Assembly (NCBI RefSeq): GCF_023101765.2
Contig: NC_064226.1
Coordinates: 2,782,001-2,846,000, forward strand
Length of the DNA: 64,000 nucleotides
Origin: Spodoptera frugiperda
Taxonomy: Eukaryota > Arthropoda > Insecta > Lepidoptera > Noctuidae
Direction of reading: 5' to 3'
This document shows positions 51,801-63,489 of this stretch, piece by piece (positions within the stretch are counted from its first letter, which is position 1; every line of letters begins with the position of its first letter). The notes beneath the pieces were generated by a model, which did not search any database, was not told the DNA's origin, and saw nothing but the letters and a program-made list of their open reading frames with translations. The position numbers and the translations under genes were made by a program.

Positions 51801-54800
51801 TTTTTAATTTCGGTACCTCATATTCATATTGTTTGGTGACGGGGTAACCTTCAAACGACCCCTAGCTTTTTGGGGATAAAAGACTAAGGAGCGTGGGATT
51901 TTTACCTCACTAAAACCACCTCTGAGGCCACGATGATGGCCTCGGTGGTGGCAAGGGGCACCTAGTCCTCTTTATAGGCCTGCTCCCGACTCCCTACGAT
52001 GTAACGCCTAGTACGACAGAACCCTATGATTTTCGGATTTGAGATTTACTTTGATTTAATTTCCTTTGATTTCCTTTGAGATTCATTATAGTGACATAGA
52101 ATTCGAACCGATATTCTTTGTAAGTAGTCATACTACCAACAAGATGAGTTGATTAATGACATGACCATTTTTCCAAGATAAAACACATAATTCTAACACC
52201 TTGACAGTTAGACACGTTATTTCGTTAAAGTACATTTAAAATCCAAAAAGTAATTTAAAATTTTTAATAATAATACCAGCTAAGTATCATAGTTTGCTAA
52301 GTATGACATAGTTTTTTATATTTATGAACTACTAGCTTCTATCAGCGGTTTTGCCGGCGTTTCTATGGGATAAAAAGTCCTATTACCCAAATCAGCTGAA
52401 ACCCTGTTTGTATACCAAATTTCATGAAAGTCCGTTCAGTCGTTTCAGCGTTATTGACGGACAAACATAGAAACATCCAAACAAACTTTCACACTTAATT
52501 TTAGTATGTAATTTAATTTGTCGTGAAATCTAATTTAGTTTTATCTTAATTTTAACACTAAAACAATCCAATGAAGTCGCTACGCTATGCTACGCCGTGC
52601 TACGCTTCCTACGCGCTCGCTACGAACTTCGGATTCGCGTAGCAAAATATAAATTGTGTAGACAATTTTGCGTAAATTTTGTGTGATATATCGATTAGGT
52701 TACATTGGTAGCTATTACGCCACAATATTCAATTAAGTTTCCTTTAATCTAAGTAATGAACAATTTGCGATTTTTGTTAAACTAACAACACAAGTACGAC
52801 AATCTAAATAAAATTACATTTAAAATTCCTTAGGGAATTGAGGCAAAGTCAAAACATATTCGTAATCAAACTATACCATTTGGACGTCAAAATCATTACG
52901 TAATGCACCCTAAATCAATGCCATAATAATATAATTAAAAAAGAATGCCGTTAACTAAGTACCTTGTGAAAACGTCATCACATTGTAATTCCATGGTCAT
53001 GGCAAATTAATGAGATATTAATAGACTTGATTTAAATTTACAAAGGTATTATTATTTTTATGCATTATATTATTACAGAGTGACTGTAAATGTGACATAT
53101 TCCTGTTAGGAAGTTGTAGATGAGATCAAAAGCAACAGATTTTGTCATATGAAATTACTTGTACCGTAAAGTTTGACCATAAGGGTGCTGCGGACTACCT
53201 AGCGGGTTACCAGGGTTCCAGCTCGAAAAGCAGGAGTAGGAACGGGGTGGTTTTAATCAGTAAGAGTCTGACACTCCCTCTGGCCTCGCCCAAGGCGGGA
53301 GAAGTAATTGGATGATTTTAAAATACGGAAATTTTAAGACCAAGACCTTTAGACTAATGAAAAAACGAATATACGCTTTGTTCTTCTGGATCAAAGTTAG
53401 TCTAGTGGGTCAAAATAATCCGCACCTAATCGGTGGGTATCCATAACCCTTGGTAACGGCCGGACCGCAGGTAAACGTGAAACACAATGTGTTTTCTATT
53501 GTGTCTTATAAACCGGCGATAAACACGAGATTAGTATAGTTTCCAGTTTAGTACATACATACTTTATGAGATATGAAAGCATTTCAGCTTTATTTACAAT
53601 TACGTTTAGCCACATCTAAAGCAAACACTAATCTTTAATTTAGTAAGACATTACCTAAACATGCAAATTATTTCAAAACACAAACATACAAGACACGTGT
53701 ATCATTTATATGTAATTATGCTTATTAAAACGTAACATACATATAAATATAATCGAATGAATGAATCGCTTGCATCATGAACTTAGAAATCGAATATTTT
53801 GTAAAGAATCGAGATATCGAAATGTTACGTTACAATCGATAGTTTTATAACCTAAATAAAGTGTTAGAACATGCTCAGTGAAGGGGAAACTGTAGCAAGT
53901 TCACATCCATCGATGTTTTGACAGATTCTTTGGCAATCGCATTACGATTCGATTACAAAAGTCATGCAGCTAACAAAAGATCACCCGCTTAATATTGCTA
54001 AGCTATCGTTGGTAATGGTAGACATTGAAATTTTAAAACTAGAACCATATTGTAAAAAAAAACAATTTGTTAATAGGTTTTAATGTATGGAGACTAATGC
54101 TCAAACCTCTCTCTGTGTGAGAAAAGGCCTATGGTCAGCAGTTGCCACTTACAGGCTGTAGATGTGGTTTTAATGTGTATGGTCATCAATAATAAGAGTG
54201 TGTACCAAAAATCAGATTGATCTGTCGTCAGGATGGGCATGACCCAAACAAGTTTGTTTGTTTGTCAAGTTTGTTGTAAAACCGTTTAAAAAAATCAATG
54301 AATTGATTTCATGGTTGGTAACTATTTATCTAATAACTGTGTAATGTGTCACAGTTTCGATTCCCGCATGGTACACAATCTCATTCATCATGGATTCGTG
54401 GTTTGCCACATTCTTTATGTGATTTACGAATGATTGTTCCGGTTTTCGATATGGGGCAAAGTTTAATAAAATGTACCTATATTTTATTGCTTTACGCAAA
54501 CCGGTTTTACAAAAAATGTCAAAATAACATTTCCTGATTGGTGGACGAGTATTTTAAATATGCTGCCATCTATTTTAAACCATTACGATCTTTAGACACA
54601 TTATCAAAGTATTAACGTTAAAAATCTATGGTTAAAATTTTTAAAATGGGAATTCTATGTAAATGGTTGCACTGGCCGTTGATAAAACCTTCTAATTTTG
54701 AATAGATTTGAATACGAAGACGTTATTTTGTGTGACAACCTACAACGATGAATATTGGTATTCATTTTTGAAAGTTGTTTTTCTAAACACCTACTTACAT

Positions 54801-56736
54801 AGGCACTTAAGTCTGTAATAAATAGGAATTCAGGTAATAAATAAAAACAAAGTCACGCCTCTTATCCCCGAGATACACATTACAGCACGTTAAAAAAACA
54901 CGCGGTTTTTTATGATTCCTATCGAGACAAACGTAGTATACCTGTATAAATATAAAGGATATTCTTAAATTATCTGTATGTAATTTAAGATTTATGAATA
55001 TCTTCTGGGCAACAAATGTCAAAAACGTGGTAAACGCGCATAAATTTTGATTTAAAATTTAAAATGTTCGACGTTATATTACACAATGTCAGGTTCAGGT
55101 TGTTTTACTTTTTATAACTATGAGTATCACGGAATAGGAAGTATTTGTTAATGGATCGCGTCTATAAAATGTGTTTGTTAGCATCACTATACTAAGTAAA
55201 TAATTAACATAACGTGGAAGTTAGTGAACACCGTTTGTTATAATTTATCGCAGGTATCAAACTAGTCGCGTAGCCTCGAAAAGAACTCGTTTTTGTCTAA
55301 TGTTAAGTAGCCTTAATCGATTTCTGTGGTTACAAATAGTTGTGTAATCGTTTTATAGAAAAACTATTTCAAAAAGCGGTTAAAAAATAAAAATGTCGAT
55401 GTTAAGTCACTGACTGTCTACACGTGAACAATCAAGTATTTGTTGTCAACATCTAGGTATACTGTGTCAGAGCTAGCACTAACACAAAGTAGATGCGTGC
55501 ACTTGAATAAACAAAACAACAATACAAGGATTATGTGAAAGCGAAGCGCACACGAGCAAGCTAGTCGTACTCACGAAGGGCATCGCGCCGCGTGACGTCC
55601 GCTGTAAACTAGCGTGAAATGTAACGTACTGGGAACAACACGGCCGTCTCAGCGCTGAAGCCGCAGCACTCGCACACTGTGAGGTAGGAGTCGTCACCCG
55701 CCTCCTCGAAGGTCATGGCGCGCGCGCATCGCTCGGAGACCCTTCGGCCACTGAGCGCGCCGCGGCCGCGCACGCGCCGCTCACAACACACCACACTCAC
55801 CGGTGCGCCGTCGCTCCCAGCGTTGCCGTCGGGCTCGATGAGGTCTCCGTACGCGGGCATCGCGTCCGAGTACCCCTCCTCTTCCGTGTCGTCGTCGCGC
55901 GACTGTGTCGGCGAGGGCGGCGCGGGCACGGACAGCCGCTCGCGCGCCAGCGCCACCGCCTCTTCCAGCGACCCCACCTCGGTGCCTCCCCTCTCTCCGT
56001 CATCGTGGTCCTCCGAAAGGCAAGCCGACGCTTGAGCTACGAATGCAATTCGTCTGCGTAGTGCATTCTCCGGGCTAGGGTCCTCCACAGGCTTTTCCAT
56101 TTCCGGCTCGCTGTTGCGCTTCCATGCCGACTTGGAAAATGGTCTCGTCGCAACAGGGTGTTCTACAGCAATAGGACTCACCGGAACAGGGGTTGGTAGT
56201 TCTGAGTCAGGGGATGTTATATGGGATTGCTCTGTCGTGGTTGTATCCGTTGCGGTTGTGTCTACTGCAGATGGCTCTGCTTTGGTTACCTCTGTTGTGA
56301 TTGGTTCCGTTGTGGTTGACTTTGTTGCGGTAGACTCTGATGTAGTTGGTTCTGCCGATGAAGGTTTAGTTTCCGAGGGTGGTTGTGGTGAGTCACTAGC
56401 ACGCTTCTTACCAAAGCTCCCCATCCGGCGCATGAAGGTGTTTCCCTCCTTTTTCTTCTTGTCGACGCTGGGCGAGCTGTCGGTGCTGCGTGACGCGTCG
56501 CTAGCCGCGTCGCGGTTTTTCTTATTTCGCTTACGCATCGTGCGTTCGTCGCGGCCGATCTCACCGTCTGAGGCAACGGATTTGGAGGAGCCTGTGCGCT
56601 TGATCAAGCCGATGTGGAAGGGCGAACCAGGCCGGAACGGCGTTCGTAGCGTGTGTAGAGTGCGACGAAGGCGCGAGGGCGCGGGGCGTGCGGGCGACGG
56701 CGAGGCGGGCGGCAGGGGGGGTTCCTCGTCCCGCAT
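36412..56736 (-). CDS. Rab32: Rab32/lightoid GTPase, long isoform with N-terminal extension
   Basis: An alternative first coding exon begins at ATG 56736 (minus, good context CACCACCATGC). It ends either at the strong donor CACCG|GTGAGT (exon 56736-55801, 312 codons) or at a second donor CCCA|GTACGT (exon 56736-55630, 369 codons). Both donors are phase 0, as is the exon 43377-43164 that starts SHASPSAERREHLYK, so either makes an in-frame Rab32 of 533 or 590 aa. The extension is Pro/Arg-rich at first, then Lys/Ser-rich (KRNKKNRD, DKKKKEGNTFMRR), then a Ser/Thr-rich stretch of about 60 residues, then acidic (DDDTEEEGYSDAMPAYGDL). It has no recognised domain and is probably disordered. The exon is strikingly GC-rich against its AT-rich surroundings. 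The join to Rab32 is inferred from phase, strand and order; I recall that Drosophila Rab32 also has a long form, which is consistent. An independent gene is the alternative. Confidence 0.65.
38258..38508 (-). mobile_element. SINE-like repeat, family B copy
   Basis: GAGAGCCATGCTTCGGCACGAATGG to GATCCGTCTGCTTGTTTACCG and CCATAAAAAAGC. The central GTGAGTGAGGTTACC part is deleted. Located in the last Rab32 intron. Confidence 0.65.
39682..39930 (-). mobile_element. SINE-like repeat, family B copy in a Rab32 intron
   Basis: GAAAAGCCATGCTTCGGCACGAGTGG through GTGAAACAACGCTTGCGTTGTG and TCTGGTGTTTTGGGTATCCATGG. Its end lies about 65 bp from the 5' splice site at 39997 of Rab32. Confidence 0.7.
40325..40505. 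repeat. CAAAGTCAAAGTCAAAATTATTT dispersed repeat
   Basis: Begins CAAAGTCAAAGTCAAAATTA, then ATAAACCGGGATGGCAC, CTGTCTGTCGGTCAGTC and the semi-palindromic TTGCTCGTTCCAAAGTGTAG...AGAACGAGCAAGAAAC. Fragments recur at 11140-11215 and 20360-20425. Common in moth introns. Confidence 0.55.
40840..40905 (-). repeat. ATCCCCAAAGGGTAGGCAGAGG-type repeat (inverse of 16676)
   Basis: ATTACGTGCCGTAATGTGCACC and CCTTTGGGGATAAAAGGCGTGACG match 16676-16780 in reverse orientation. Confidence 0.5.
41727..41866 (-). mobile_element. SINE-like dispersed repeat, family A copy 4
   Basis: ATCATCCAATGACTTCTC to CTAAGTAGTCCGCAGCTCCGGG. The block between TTCTC and GGAGTGTCAG is shortened. Confidence 0.7.
43415..43566 (-). 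mobile_element. SINE-like dispersed repeat, family A copy 5, close to Rab32 exon 2
   Basis: ATCATCCAATGACTTCTCTCG to TAGGTAGTCCGCAGC. Starts about 35-40 bp upstream of the Rab32 exon that begins at 43377, near its branch-point region. The word ATGTTAGATTTGTGCT occurs on both sides (43397-43412 and 43565-43580) and looks like a target-site duplication. Confidence 0.75.
43955..44110. repeat. Local tandem duplication (CAACAAGGAACCT)
   Basis: CAACAAGGAACCTTTAAACGGCACTA and CTAACAAGGAACCTATAAAAGGCACTA lie about 100 bp apart, and AAAGAAATACACTCTA recurs again at about 44224. Confidence 0.5.
45070..45215 (-). mobile_element. SINE-like dispersed repeat, family A copy 6
   Basis: ATCATCCAATCATTTCTCACGCC to AACCCGTTAGGTAGTCCGCAGC. 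Confidence 0.7.
45757..45916 (-). mobile_element. SINE-like dispersed repeat, family A copy 7
   Basis: ATCATCTAATGACTTGTCCCGCC to CGCTAGGTAGTCCGTAGCTCCGG. Confidence 0.7.
48588..48823 (-). mobile_element. SINE-like repeat, family B copy next to Rab32 exon 1
   Basis: GGCCTCACAGAAAACTGACGTG to CAGATGATCCGTCTATTCGTTTACCGG. Ends about 40 bp from the 5' splice site (48864) of the short-isoform first exon. Confidence 0.7.
49173..49472 (-). CDS. Possible small single-pass membrane protein (99 aa), unrecognised
   Basis: Single-exon frame with a strongly hydrophobic N-terminal segment (residues about 4-27, rich in Phe, Leu, Ile and Val), then a basic stretch (KEKKPESKK) and a hydrophilic C-terminal half with mixed composition (YLSTRRDFINSWSSDRLDSL). 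GC content over the C-terminal half is visibly higher than in the flanks, which is coding-like. It lies about 280 bp upstream of the short Rab32 first exon on the same strand, inside the intron of the long Rab32 form. I do not recognise a family. It could be an independent short gene, part of a Rab32 5' leader, or a chance frame. Confidence 0.35.
   Translation of the reverse strand: MNLIRFLFFFFLYIVLILVLYKMYNVLVQVKEKKPESKKCLIYQIDTNIGSVTGQGVQMTNSRYQVADKRYLSTRRDFINSWSSDRLDSLYSKAARLGP
49860..50110. other. GC-raised island upstream of the small ORF
   Basis: CpG-containing stretch (CCGCGACGCGGCCGCGGTAAG) in otherwise AT-rich DNA. On the plus strand a 75-codon frame starts at 49889 and contains a good splice donor (GCG|GTAAGTC at about 49993), so a plus-strand first exon is possible. 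A promoter for the minus-strand transcripts is equally possible. Confidence 0.25.
51835..51990 (+). repeat. CCTAGCTTTTTGGGGATAAAAGACTA dispersed repeat
   Basis: CCTAGCTTTTTGGGGATAAA, GGCAAGGGGCACCTAGTCCTCT and ATAGGCCTG recur with changes at 63095-63250. Non-coding, class unknown. Confidence 0.5.
53187..53322 (+). mobile_element. SINE-like dispersed repeat, family A copy 8
   Basis: GCTGCGGACTACCTAGCGGG to GGCGGGAGAAGTAATTGGATG. Confidence 0.7.
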
Positions 56737-59700
56737 GGTGGTGCACGGAGCGCGCCGCTACGACTGCCGCGAGCCTAGCGTCCAGCCTGCCGCCGGCGGT
56801 TCGGCCTTGTTCCCTGATATCTACCTACTACGGATCACTAAGTTTCGACTGGCGACTACGACGTGATTGTGTAACTTAATTATAACACTAATTGACAAGG
56901 TACCGTTAATTCCAGACTTTTCAGAAACGTCGAGAGCGTTATGAATGGACGTATGTCGTCGACCGAGTTGCAAAATGAAATATAGCGTTTACATTGAGGA
57001 TTAAGTGGGAATCAAAAATGATAAGAAATAATTGAGTCATCTCACCCAGCGCATATCGGCGGGCCGTGAACCGCAGTGCTGCAGACCTTGCTCTAGTGAC
57101 AATCAACAGATACTGGCGTTTTTTTGTCAAAGCGTCTGAAGGATTGAAAGGCGAAATGTATACTAATATAGCGTGCGAAATTAGATACCCTGCATAAGCC
57201 ATTCATTTTCTCGTTTGCACTCGGAGCCGAAGGTCGTATCGGTGTCTTGCCGTAATATTAAAATCTCAGCTTAGTCAGTCACACGCAATGTTTTTGTGGA
57301 ACGCCGATTAGATATGTTAATTATAATATCCGCCTGAACGATTTTTTTGGACGAGGCCTATTTAGTGCGTGGGTTTTATGTTTTATTCCAAGTAAAAAAC
57401 AAACCATAATTACCTCACAATTGTTAGCTTTACCGTAGACGATATAGTAACTCATTGACTCACATAAACAACAACAATTAAAACATCGGAAAACGGTACT
57501 TAATATCGGAAATTTCCTCCAAATTAGTTCAAAAACCGGTTGGGGTACACATGAGCACATAATGCGTATTATTCCGTATCGTTTGAATGTCGTCAGTCGA
57601 TATCAAAAGTAACAGTTTTGTGGGGTTTCTTTCGTTCACGAGTCCATAGAAATGCCGTAGCCTGAGTCTCGAGTACGGGTCAACAAGTTCTTCGGGTCAC
57701 TGTATACAAGACGTGGCGTCTATTTCGTGGGTTTTTGGGGATAATATTCGGTTAGGTGTTGTTTATGCATGATTGGTGGCTAGTGGCTAGCTCTAAGCGT
57801 ATCAAAACTGTATTAGGTCACAGGTCTTGTATAAGTAGGTACTTATGTTATAGGAATATTTTAACATCTTTTTTTTTTCTTTGGAAACATATAAGGTAGG
57901 TACTTATTTTGGTAATTATATATGTAATATATTATGTGGCTTTTACGTGATATTTATACTGTTTAGGTTCATGTACCGTTAGTGTTTTAGTCAATTTGGT
58001 TGATAAAATTTGACACTATTGGAATAAATTTTATCGGTCGGAAAAGTGTTTACTATTCGTCGTCATCTTTAAACTCCTGTTTCATTTTCAATAACACAAG
58101 CTTTACCTAAACTTACCGGAAAAGCTTATAATAGGAAGACATAACACATTTAATTTATACTTGATGGAAATACGTACGCAGGCAAACATTCAGTTGACGC
58201 ACACATATTTAAATCATTGGGCCTATTTTAATCAGATAACATAATTAATTGTATCGTCAATGACGATGACCAGCTACGATTGGAATCCATGACGTATCCT
58301 TATCAAAAATAAACCTTAATGAGATACAAATTATAATTTTAAACAGTCAAATTGTCAATGTTAAGTTTTAACGTAGTTTGGTTATGAATGTTACTGCCTA
58401 ATTTAATTTTAATGGCGGCCATTTAGTTTCAATATAAAATATTTTGTATAATATCTGTTATTGATCGTGAAACGCAGAACTTAGTTTAATAAGCAGTTAT
58501 TGGATTGGTGTCTCGGGTTTGTTTCTCGGGTTAGCAAAAGTATTATGGAAGATTTTTCGGTCTTTCGAAAGAAGATGCAAATTGTAATTGCATCCGGTGT
58601 ATGAATATAAAAAAAAAAAATCTAAAATATAGACCACACTGATACACTATGGACTAAATTCCATTGATTTAATAGTTACCCAACAAATAACCCTAATCAT
58701 ACTAATATTATAAATGTGAATGTTTGGATGTTTGTCCGCCAATTATGCTAAAATTACTCCACAAATTTTAATGAAAAAATTTGGCGGACAGACAGAATGA
58801 CTTGCGTGGTAACTTTTTATTTCGAAGTCGCTGACAGAAGTTAGATATTAAATATTTTTTTGGTTAATACAACTACAATACACAGAAAATTGAAAAAAAC
58901 TGAAAGTAACTCAACATCTGCGGATGAAACGGAAGTTTTTTTGTAAGATATAAGATTTCTAAAGATTTCAGAAGCTAATTGAAATACCTAAGTATTTCAG
59001 TTAGCTAGTTTTTTGTCGATGTTTCCATGTTTTAACAATAGTGAAACCATTTACTTGTTCGTGTTGCTAACGAAAATCAATTACTCGGTTTTAAAAAGTA
59101 TAAGATTATTTTGTAGGTTGTAGGAATACCGAAATCTTCTTAAAATATTTTACTAAGTTCATCAACAAAATGGAGCCGTAAAATCGGGTTCGTTCGACAA
59201 TACGGGGTAATTTTGATCCAAACTTTTAAATCTACTTTTTGTTCTATATTCCTATTAGGTAGGTATAGGATTTCGATCAAAGTTACCCCAGTGGGTCAAA
59301 ATGACCCGAACATACCTGGAAGTTAGTTTTTTCGTTTCATTATTTTTATACCAATTGCCTTTGACTAAGCAACTATTAGCTGATGGGGCAAACGTAACTA
59401 TTGGTTAAAAACCCATTAGAACAAAAAAACAGTTAAATTCTTAATTGGTATGTTACATTCTAATAATTTACTATACCACTTAACTAGTGAAGTTGAGACC
59501 TGTTTTACTATGAGAATAATTAAGCGTAATCGACCATAAAATCAATAAGCATAAGTTTGAAAATGTCTTGCACATTATTAAATAATAAAGTTTGTTTTCG
59601 CTTATCAACTGCTACAATTACTTTAATTACTTTTATCATAATTATTATATGACGTGGGTGAAGAGGCATACGATACTCTTTTTGACCCTCGCGAAATTTT

Positions 59701-59750
59701 AATTTATTCACAGTTAGTGTCAAACGTTTATACCTAATAATATTATTTTT
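56737..59750. other. 5' flank of the long Rab32 form, no gene seen
   Basis: The first few hundred bases beyond the long-form start codon should carry its 5'UTR and promoter, but I cannot place a TATA box or initiator. No convincing coding frame follows. A retroposon-type tail (TAATATTATAAATGTGAATGTTTGGATG) is at 58700-58830. Confidence 0.45.
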
Positions 59751-59755
59751 AAATG

Positions 59756-60035
59756 TGTGTGGGAGAGCCATGCTGCGGCCTGAATGGGCCGGCTCGATCG
59801 GAGTGATACCACGGCCTCACAGAAAATCGACGTGAAACAAAGCTTGCGTTGTGTTTCATTGTGTGAGTGAGGTTACCTGACGCCCTATTACCCCCCCCCC
59901 ACTCTTCTCTATCCCCAATTCACAACAACCCTTAAATTTCTAACCCCCAAAAGGCCGGCAATACACTTGTAACGTCTCTGGTGTTTCGGGTGTCCATGGG
60001 CGGCGGCGATTTGTCTGCTCGTACATCCATCATAA
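59756..60035 (-). mobile_element. SINE-like repeat, family B, near full-length copy
   Basis: GTGTGGGAGAGCCATGCTGCGG through GTGTGAGTGAGGTTACC, a C9 run and CTCTGGTGTTTCGGGTGTCC, ending CGTACATCCATCATAAAAG. Confidence 0.7.
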
Positions 60036-61189
60036 AAGAAATCCTTTGCTATCGTCACTTATCAGACGACTTTAATAAAAAGTAAACGGCTGTTCGATGA
60101 TCGGTTATTCCTTTGTAGTGCAAAGGCGTGACGTCATAGTGTTATGAGTATGAAAGGATTCGTTTAAGGCATGAGGCAAGATGTTGAAACGTACGACGAT
60201 AGTACGATACAGGAAATATCAATGATCGCCGTAACTACTCGTAATGTGTGTAGTACACTGTACAGTCGGCGACAAAATATTATGGAAAATTAAAATAGAA
60301 ATTTATTTAACAAATAGTGGTAGAATAACGTCAGAATACCAATTATTGATTATAGGTTTTCACGGATAGAAAATACAGTATTTATGAACTGGTCACTCAT
60401 AATTCAAACAAAAGTATCTTTAAGATTAAAATATAATTACAACAAAAAAAAAACATAAAACAAAAAGAACTCAATGAATCAATTAATTAAAAAAATCTTG
60501 GTTGAGCAATTGAGCATCCTACGTACCGTACAAGTTTGAATGTTTGTCCTTCAATCATGTTAAAACTACTAAACGTGTTTTAATGAAATTTGACATACAG
60601 TCGTGGTATGAGCTGACTTGGGTGAAAGGATACTTTTCATCCCACGGGAACGCGGACCACTGGCAGAAACCAGTCAACAATAATTTAATGAGTTTTAATA
60701 TTACAAGATCATTGCACATATACAACGAGTAACAAAAAGGGGGTATACATATCAATTGCACGGTTTCTAGATAACATAACAAACGATACGGGAAGGGTTT
60801 TTTAAACTCATGTTTTCATGGTACCAAGTTATAAATTTTTCAAATCGCGCCGGCGCATCTTGATGTATATGGGTATTTTGTTACACGTTGTACATATATT
60901 GAGAATTGTTTTTATATAACGACATAACTATGTTTAATTTCATCATACTTGCCAAGACTATCGTACATGAACAAAAAAAAAATAGTAACTATGTACGTTT
61001 GATACTAACTGTACCTAGTGATGTTTACCAAAAAATACTTTTGATGAATGACAATTTTATTGATGCTACACTTCATAACATTTCTTAGAATAGCCCAATG
61101 GGCAATCATTACTCGTATGATAGGTAAATGACCGAACTGGCTAGTTTCCTTTGTTAAAAGTAAATTAATTCGTCTTTTTTCGTTAATCA

Positions 61190-61385
61190 CTAGCTTCTGC
61201 CAGCTGCTTTGTCCGCATTCCCGGGGATAAAAATTATCCTGTCACCCAAGTTACCTATGTCATCCTCATACATTGTCTGTATATCAAATTTCATCAAAAT
61301 CTGTTCAGTAGTTTCAGTGGTGATTGACAGACATACATGCAGACATCCAAACAAACAAACTGTCACATTTATAATATTATTAAGA
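61190..61385 (+). repeat. RTE-like non-LTR 3' remnant
   Basis: CACTAGCTTCTGCCAGCTGC, CCCGGGGATAAAAATTATCC, AAATTTCATCAAAATCTGTTC and the tail AAACAAACTGTCACATTTATAATATTA. Typical 3' end of a non-LTR retroposon. Similar blocks are at 52325-52510. Confidence 0.5.
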
Positions 61386-62871
61386 CTGAATTAAAAGTCA
61401 TTGATCTGACCATATTTTTATTTTTACGAGATTTTTGGTCACCGATATAAGACTTCACCATTTCGCGCAGTTCTTGGCAGTTTCTCGCCAATTATTACTT
61501 TTATTGAATGTCTATTAATAAATAACATTTATACGTACTATTATTAGATATATTGCTACGAGATCAACCACGACACTTAAAAATGTTATAATCAGCTGTG
61601 CCATACATTTTAATATAATTAAAACGAAGATAACACGTGCATCTACACGTTCATAGCAAAATCACACACAATCCCATTGCTACAAAGGCTACTTTAGTAT
61701 CAAAACAACAATTTATCGATCGACTAACAATTTGCAATTTTATTACAAGTCGAAAGTTCACATAAGTGCGCATAAACGAAACAATTAGTATTAAAATGTT
61801 ACGTAAAAAAATATAAACATGTGAATTTTTGTGCGAAAAAAGATTGAAATGCGCAGAATAGCTAGGAATGCCTCGATAACCTTAGTGACGTATGTATGAT
61901 GCGCACGCGACTGGCTGAATGCCATATTATCAGGTTCAAGTGAATTGCGTAGAAGAGAGGAGAGATTGCGTTTGTGTACAGGATGATGTGTTACAAGCTT
62001 TAAAAATATATTATTTTAAGGTACTTACTTACCTAATTAACCCTTAAACCGCCCAGTTAAATCAATGACCGTCCCCCCATAAATCGTAAAAAATATATCT
62101 ACACTAAATAAGAGGCAATCGTATGAGTAGAAAAATCATGCATGTTCTTTGTCGACATGAACAGGGACACGCAAAATATGTGTTTAAAGGCAGTTAAAGG
62201 GTTAAATTTGTGGACATAAGACATTATTAATTAGATAGTTGATTGAGAGAAAGGTGTACATACATACCTAATTCTTTCAACTTCAGTTACATATGTCAAA
62301 TATATCACTACATAGTATAAAACAAAGTCGCTTTCTCTGTCCCTTTGAATGCTTAAATCTTTAAAACTACGCAACGAATTTTAATGCGGTTTTTAATAGA
62401 TAGAGTGATTCAAGAGGAAGGTTTATATGTATAATACATGCATAATATATCATCATTGCACCCATGCGAAGCTGGGGCGGGTCGCTAGTTCTAATAATAA
62501 ACAAGATAACAATACATCATTCTAATGATAGAAATTATCAAATAATACAATATCAATCATCATTATTAAGAGATAAAACATATTAAAGTCCAAAAGACAA
62601 TTATAATCTAATGTATTATGTAACGTAGTTGTATGTAATTTGTAGGTGTGCCTACTTATGTATATTTTTACACATTTACACACATACTTCAATAAGTACA
62701 GATAGTAAGAAACATTGTCGTGTCGTGTCACCTGCATCTACTTATCAAAAAGGGGGTAGCCAAAAGGTATTTATCTACCGATAAACTTTATCAAATACAT
62801 TTAAAGGTGAAGGAAACGGTGCCAAGTTCTTTTTGATGCAGATTTTATAAAAATTACTGACTTAGTACGAT

Positions 62872-63026
62872 TTTTTTTCAGGGGGGAAAACATCCAATGA
62901 CTTCTCTCGCCTTGGGCAAGGTGAGAGGAAGTGTCAGACTCTTACTGACTAAAAACCACCCCGTTCCTACTCCTGCTTTCCGAGTCGGAGCCCCGGTAAA
63001 CCCGCTAGGTAGTCCACAGCTCCGGG
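62872..63026 (-). mobile_element. SINE-like dispersed repeat, family A copy 9
   Basis: ACATCCAATGACTTCTCTCGCC to GCTAGGTAGTCCACAGCTCCGGG. Confidence 0.7.
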
Positions 63027-63489
63027 ACTTAGATTACGATGTAAAAATCATCATCACCATCAACAGTCCCTGACAGTACCTTTTATTACGACTTGCTTCA
63101 AAAGGGGCCTAGCTTTTTGGGATAAAAGACTAGGGAGTGTGGACCACCCCGGTGGCCACCCTCTGCACCTGTAAGGGGCACCGAGTCCTCTAAATAGACC
63201 TACAGTACAGTCCTTGACAGTACCTAGTGTACTGCGGGCCCCTCTACGTAAGTGGATTTGTTCTAATATCCACAAATAACATGGTGCTGCTAGCTTGAAT
63301 TGGATTTATTAATAACTGCATTTTATATTTTATTACAGAAATATTATCATTCTGTATATGTACAGTTCAATGCAGGTTCTACCGATACGCTCCAATATAA
63401 TCTCATTTTTTATTGTTCTTGATAAGTATGGATATTCAGTTCGTTCATTGCAACAGTCAATCATGCAGTGCAATGAGTGTCATGCTTAA

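Larger units (their letters stand above)
50400..55600. other. Intron of long Rab32 form, repeats only
   Basis: AT-rich with no coding exon that I can support. Contains a repeat at 51835-51990 related to 63095-63250, an RTE-like remnant at 52325-52510, a GCTACGC-rich patch at 52575-52645, and family A copy 8 at 53187-53322. Confidence 0.5.

Noticed and set aside
56114..56866. 250-codon open frame on the plus strand
   Set aside because: It is the antisense of the long Rab32 first exon. Its Val/Ser-rich composition mirrors the Thr/Ser repeats on the minus strand.
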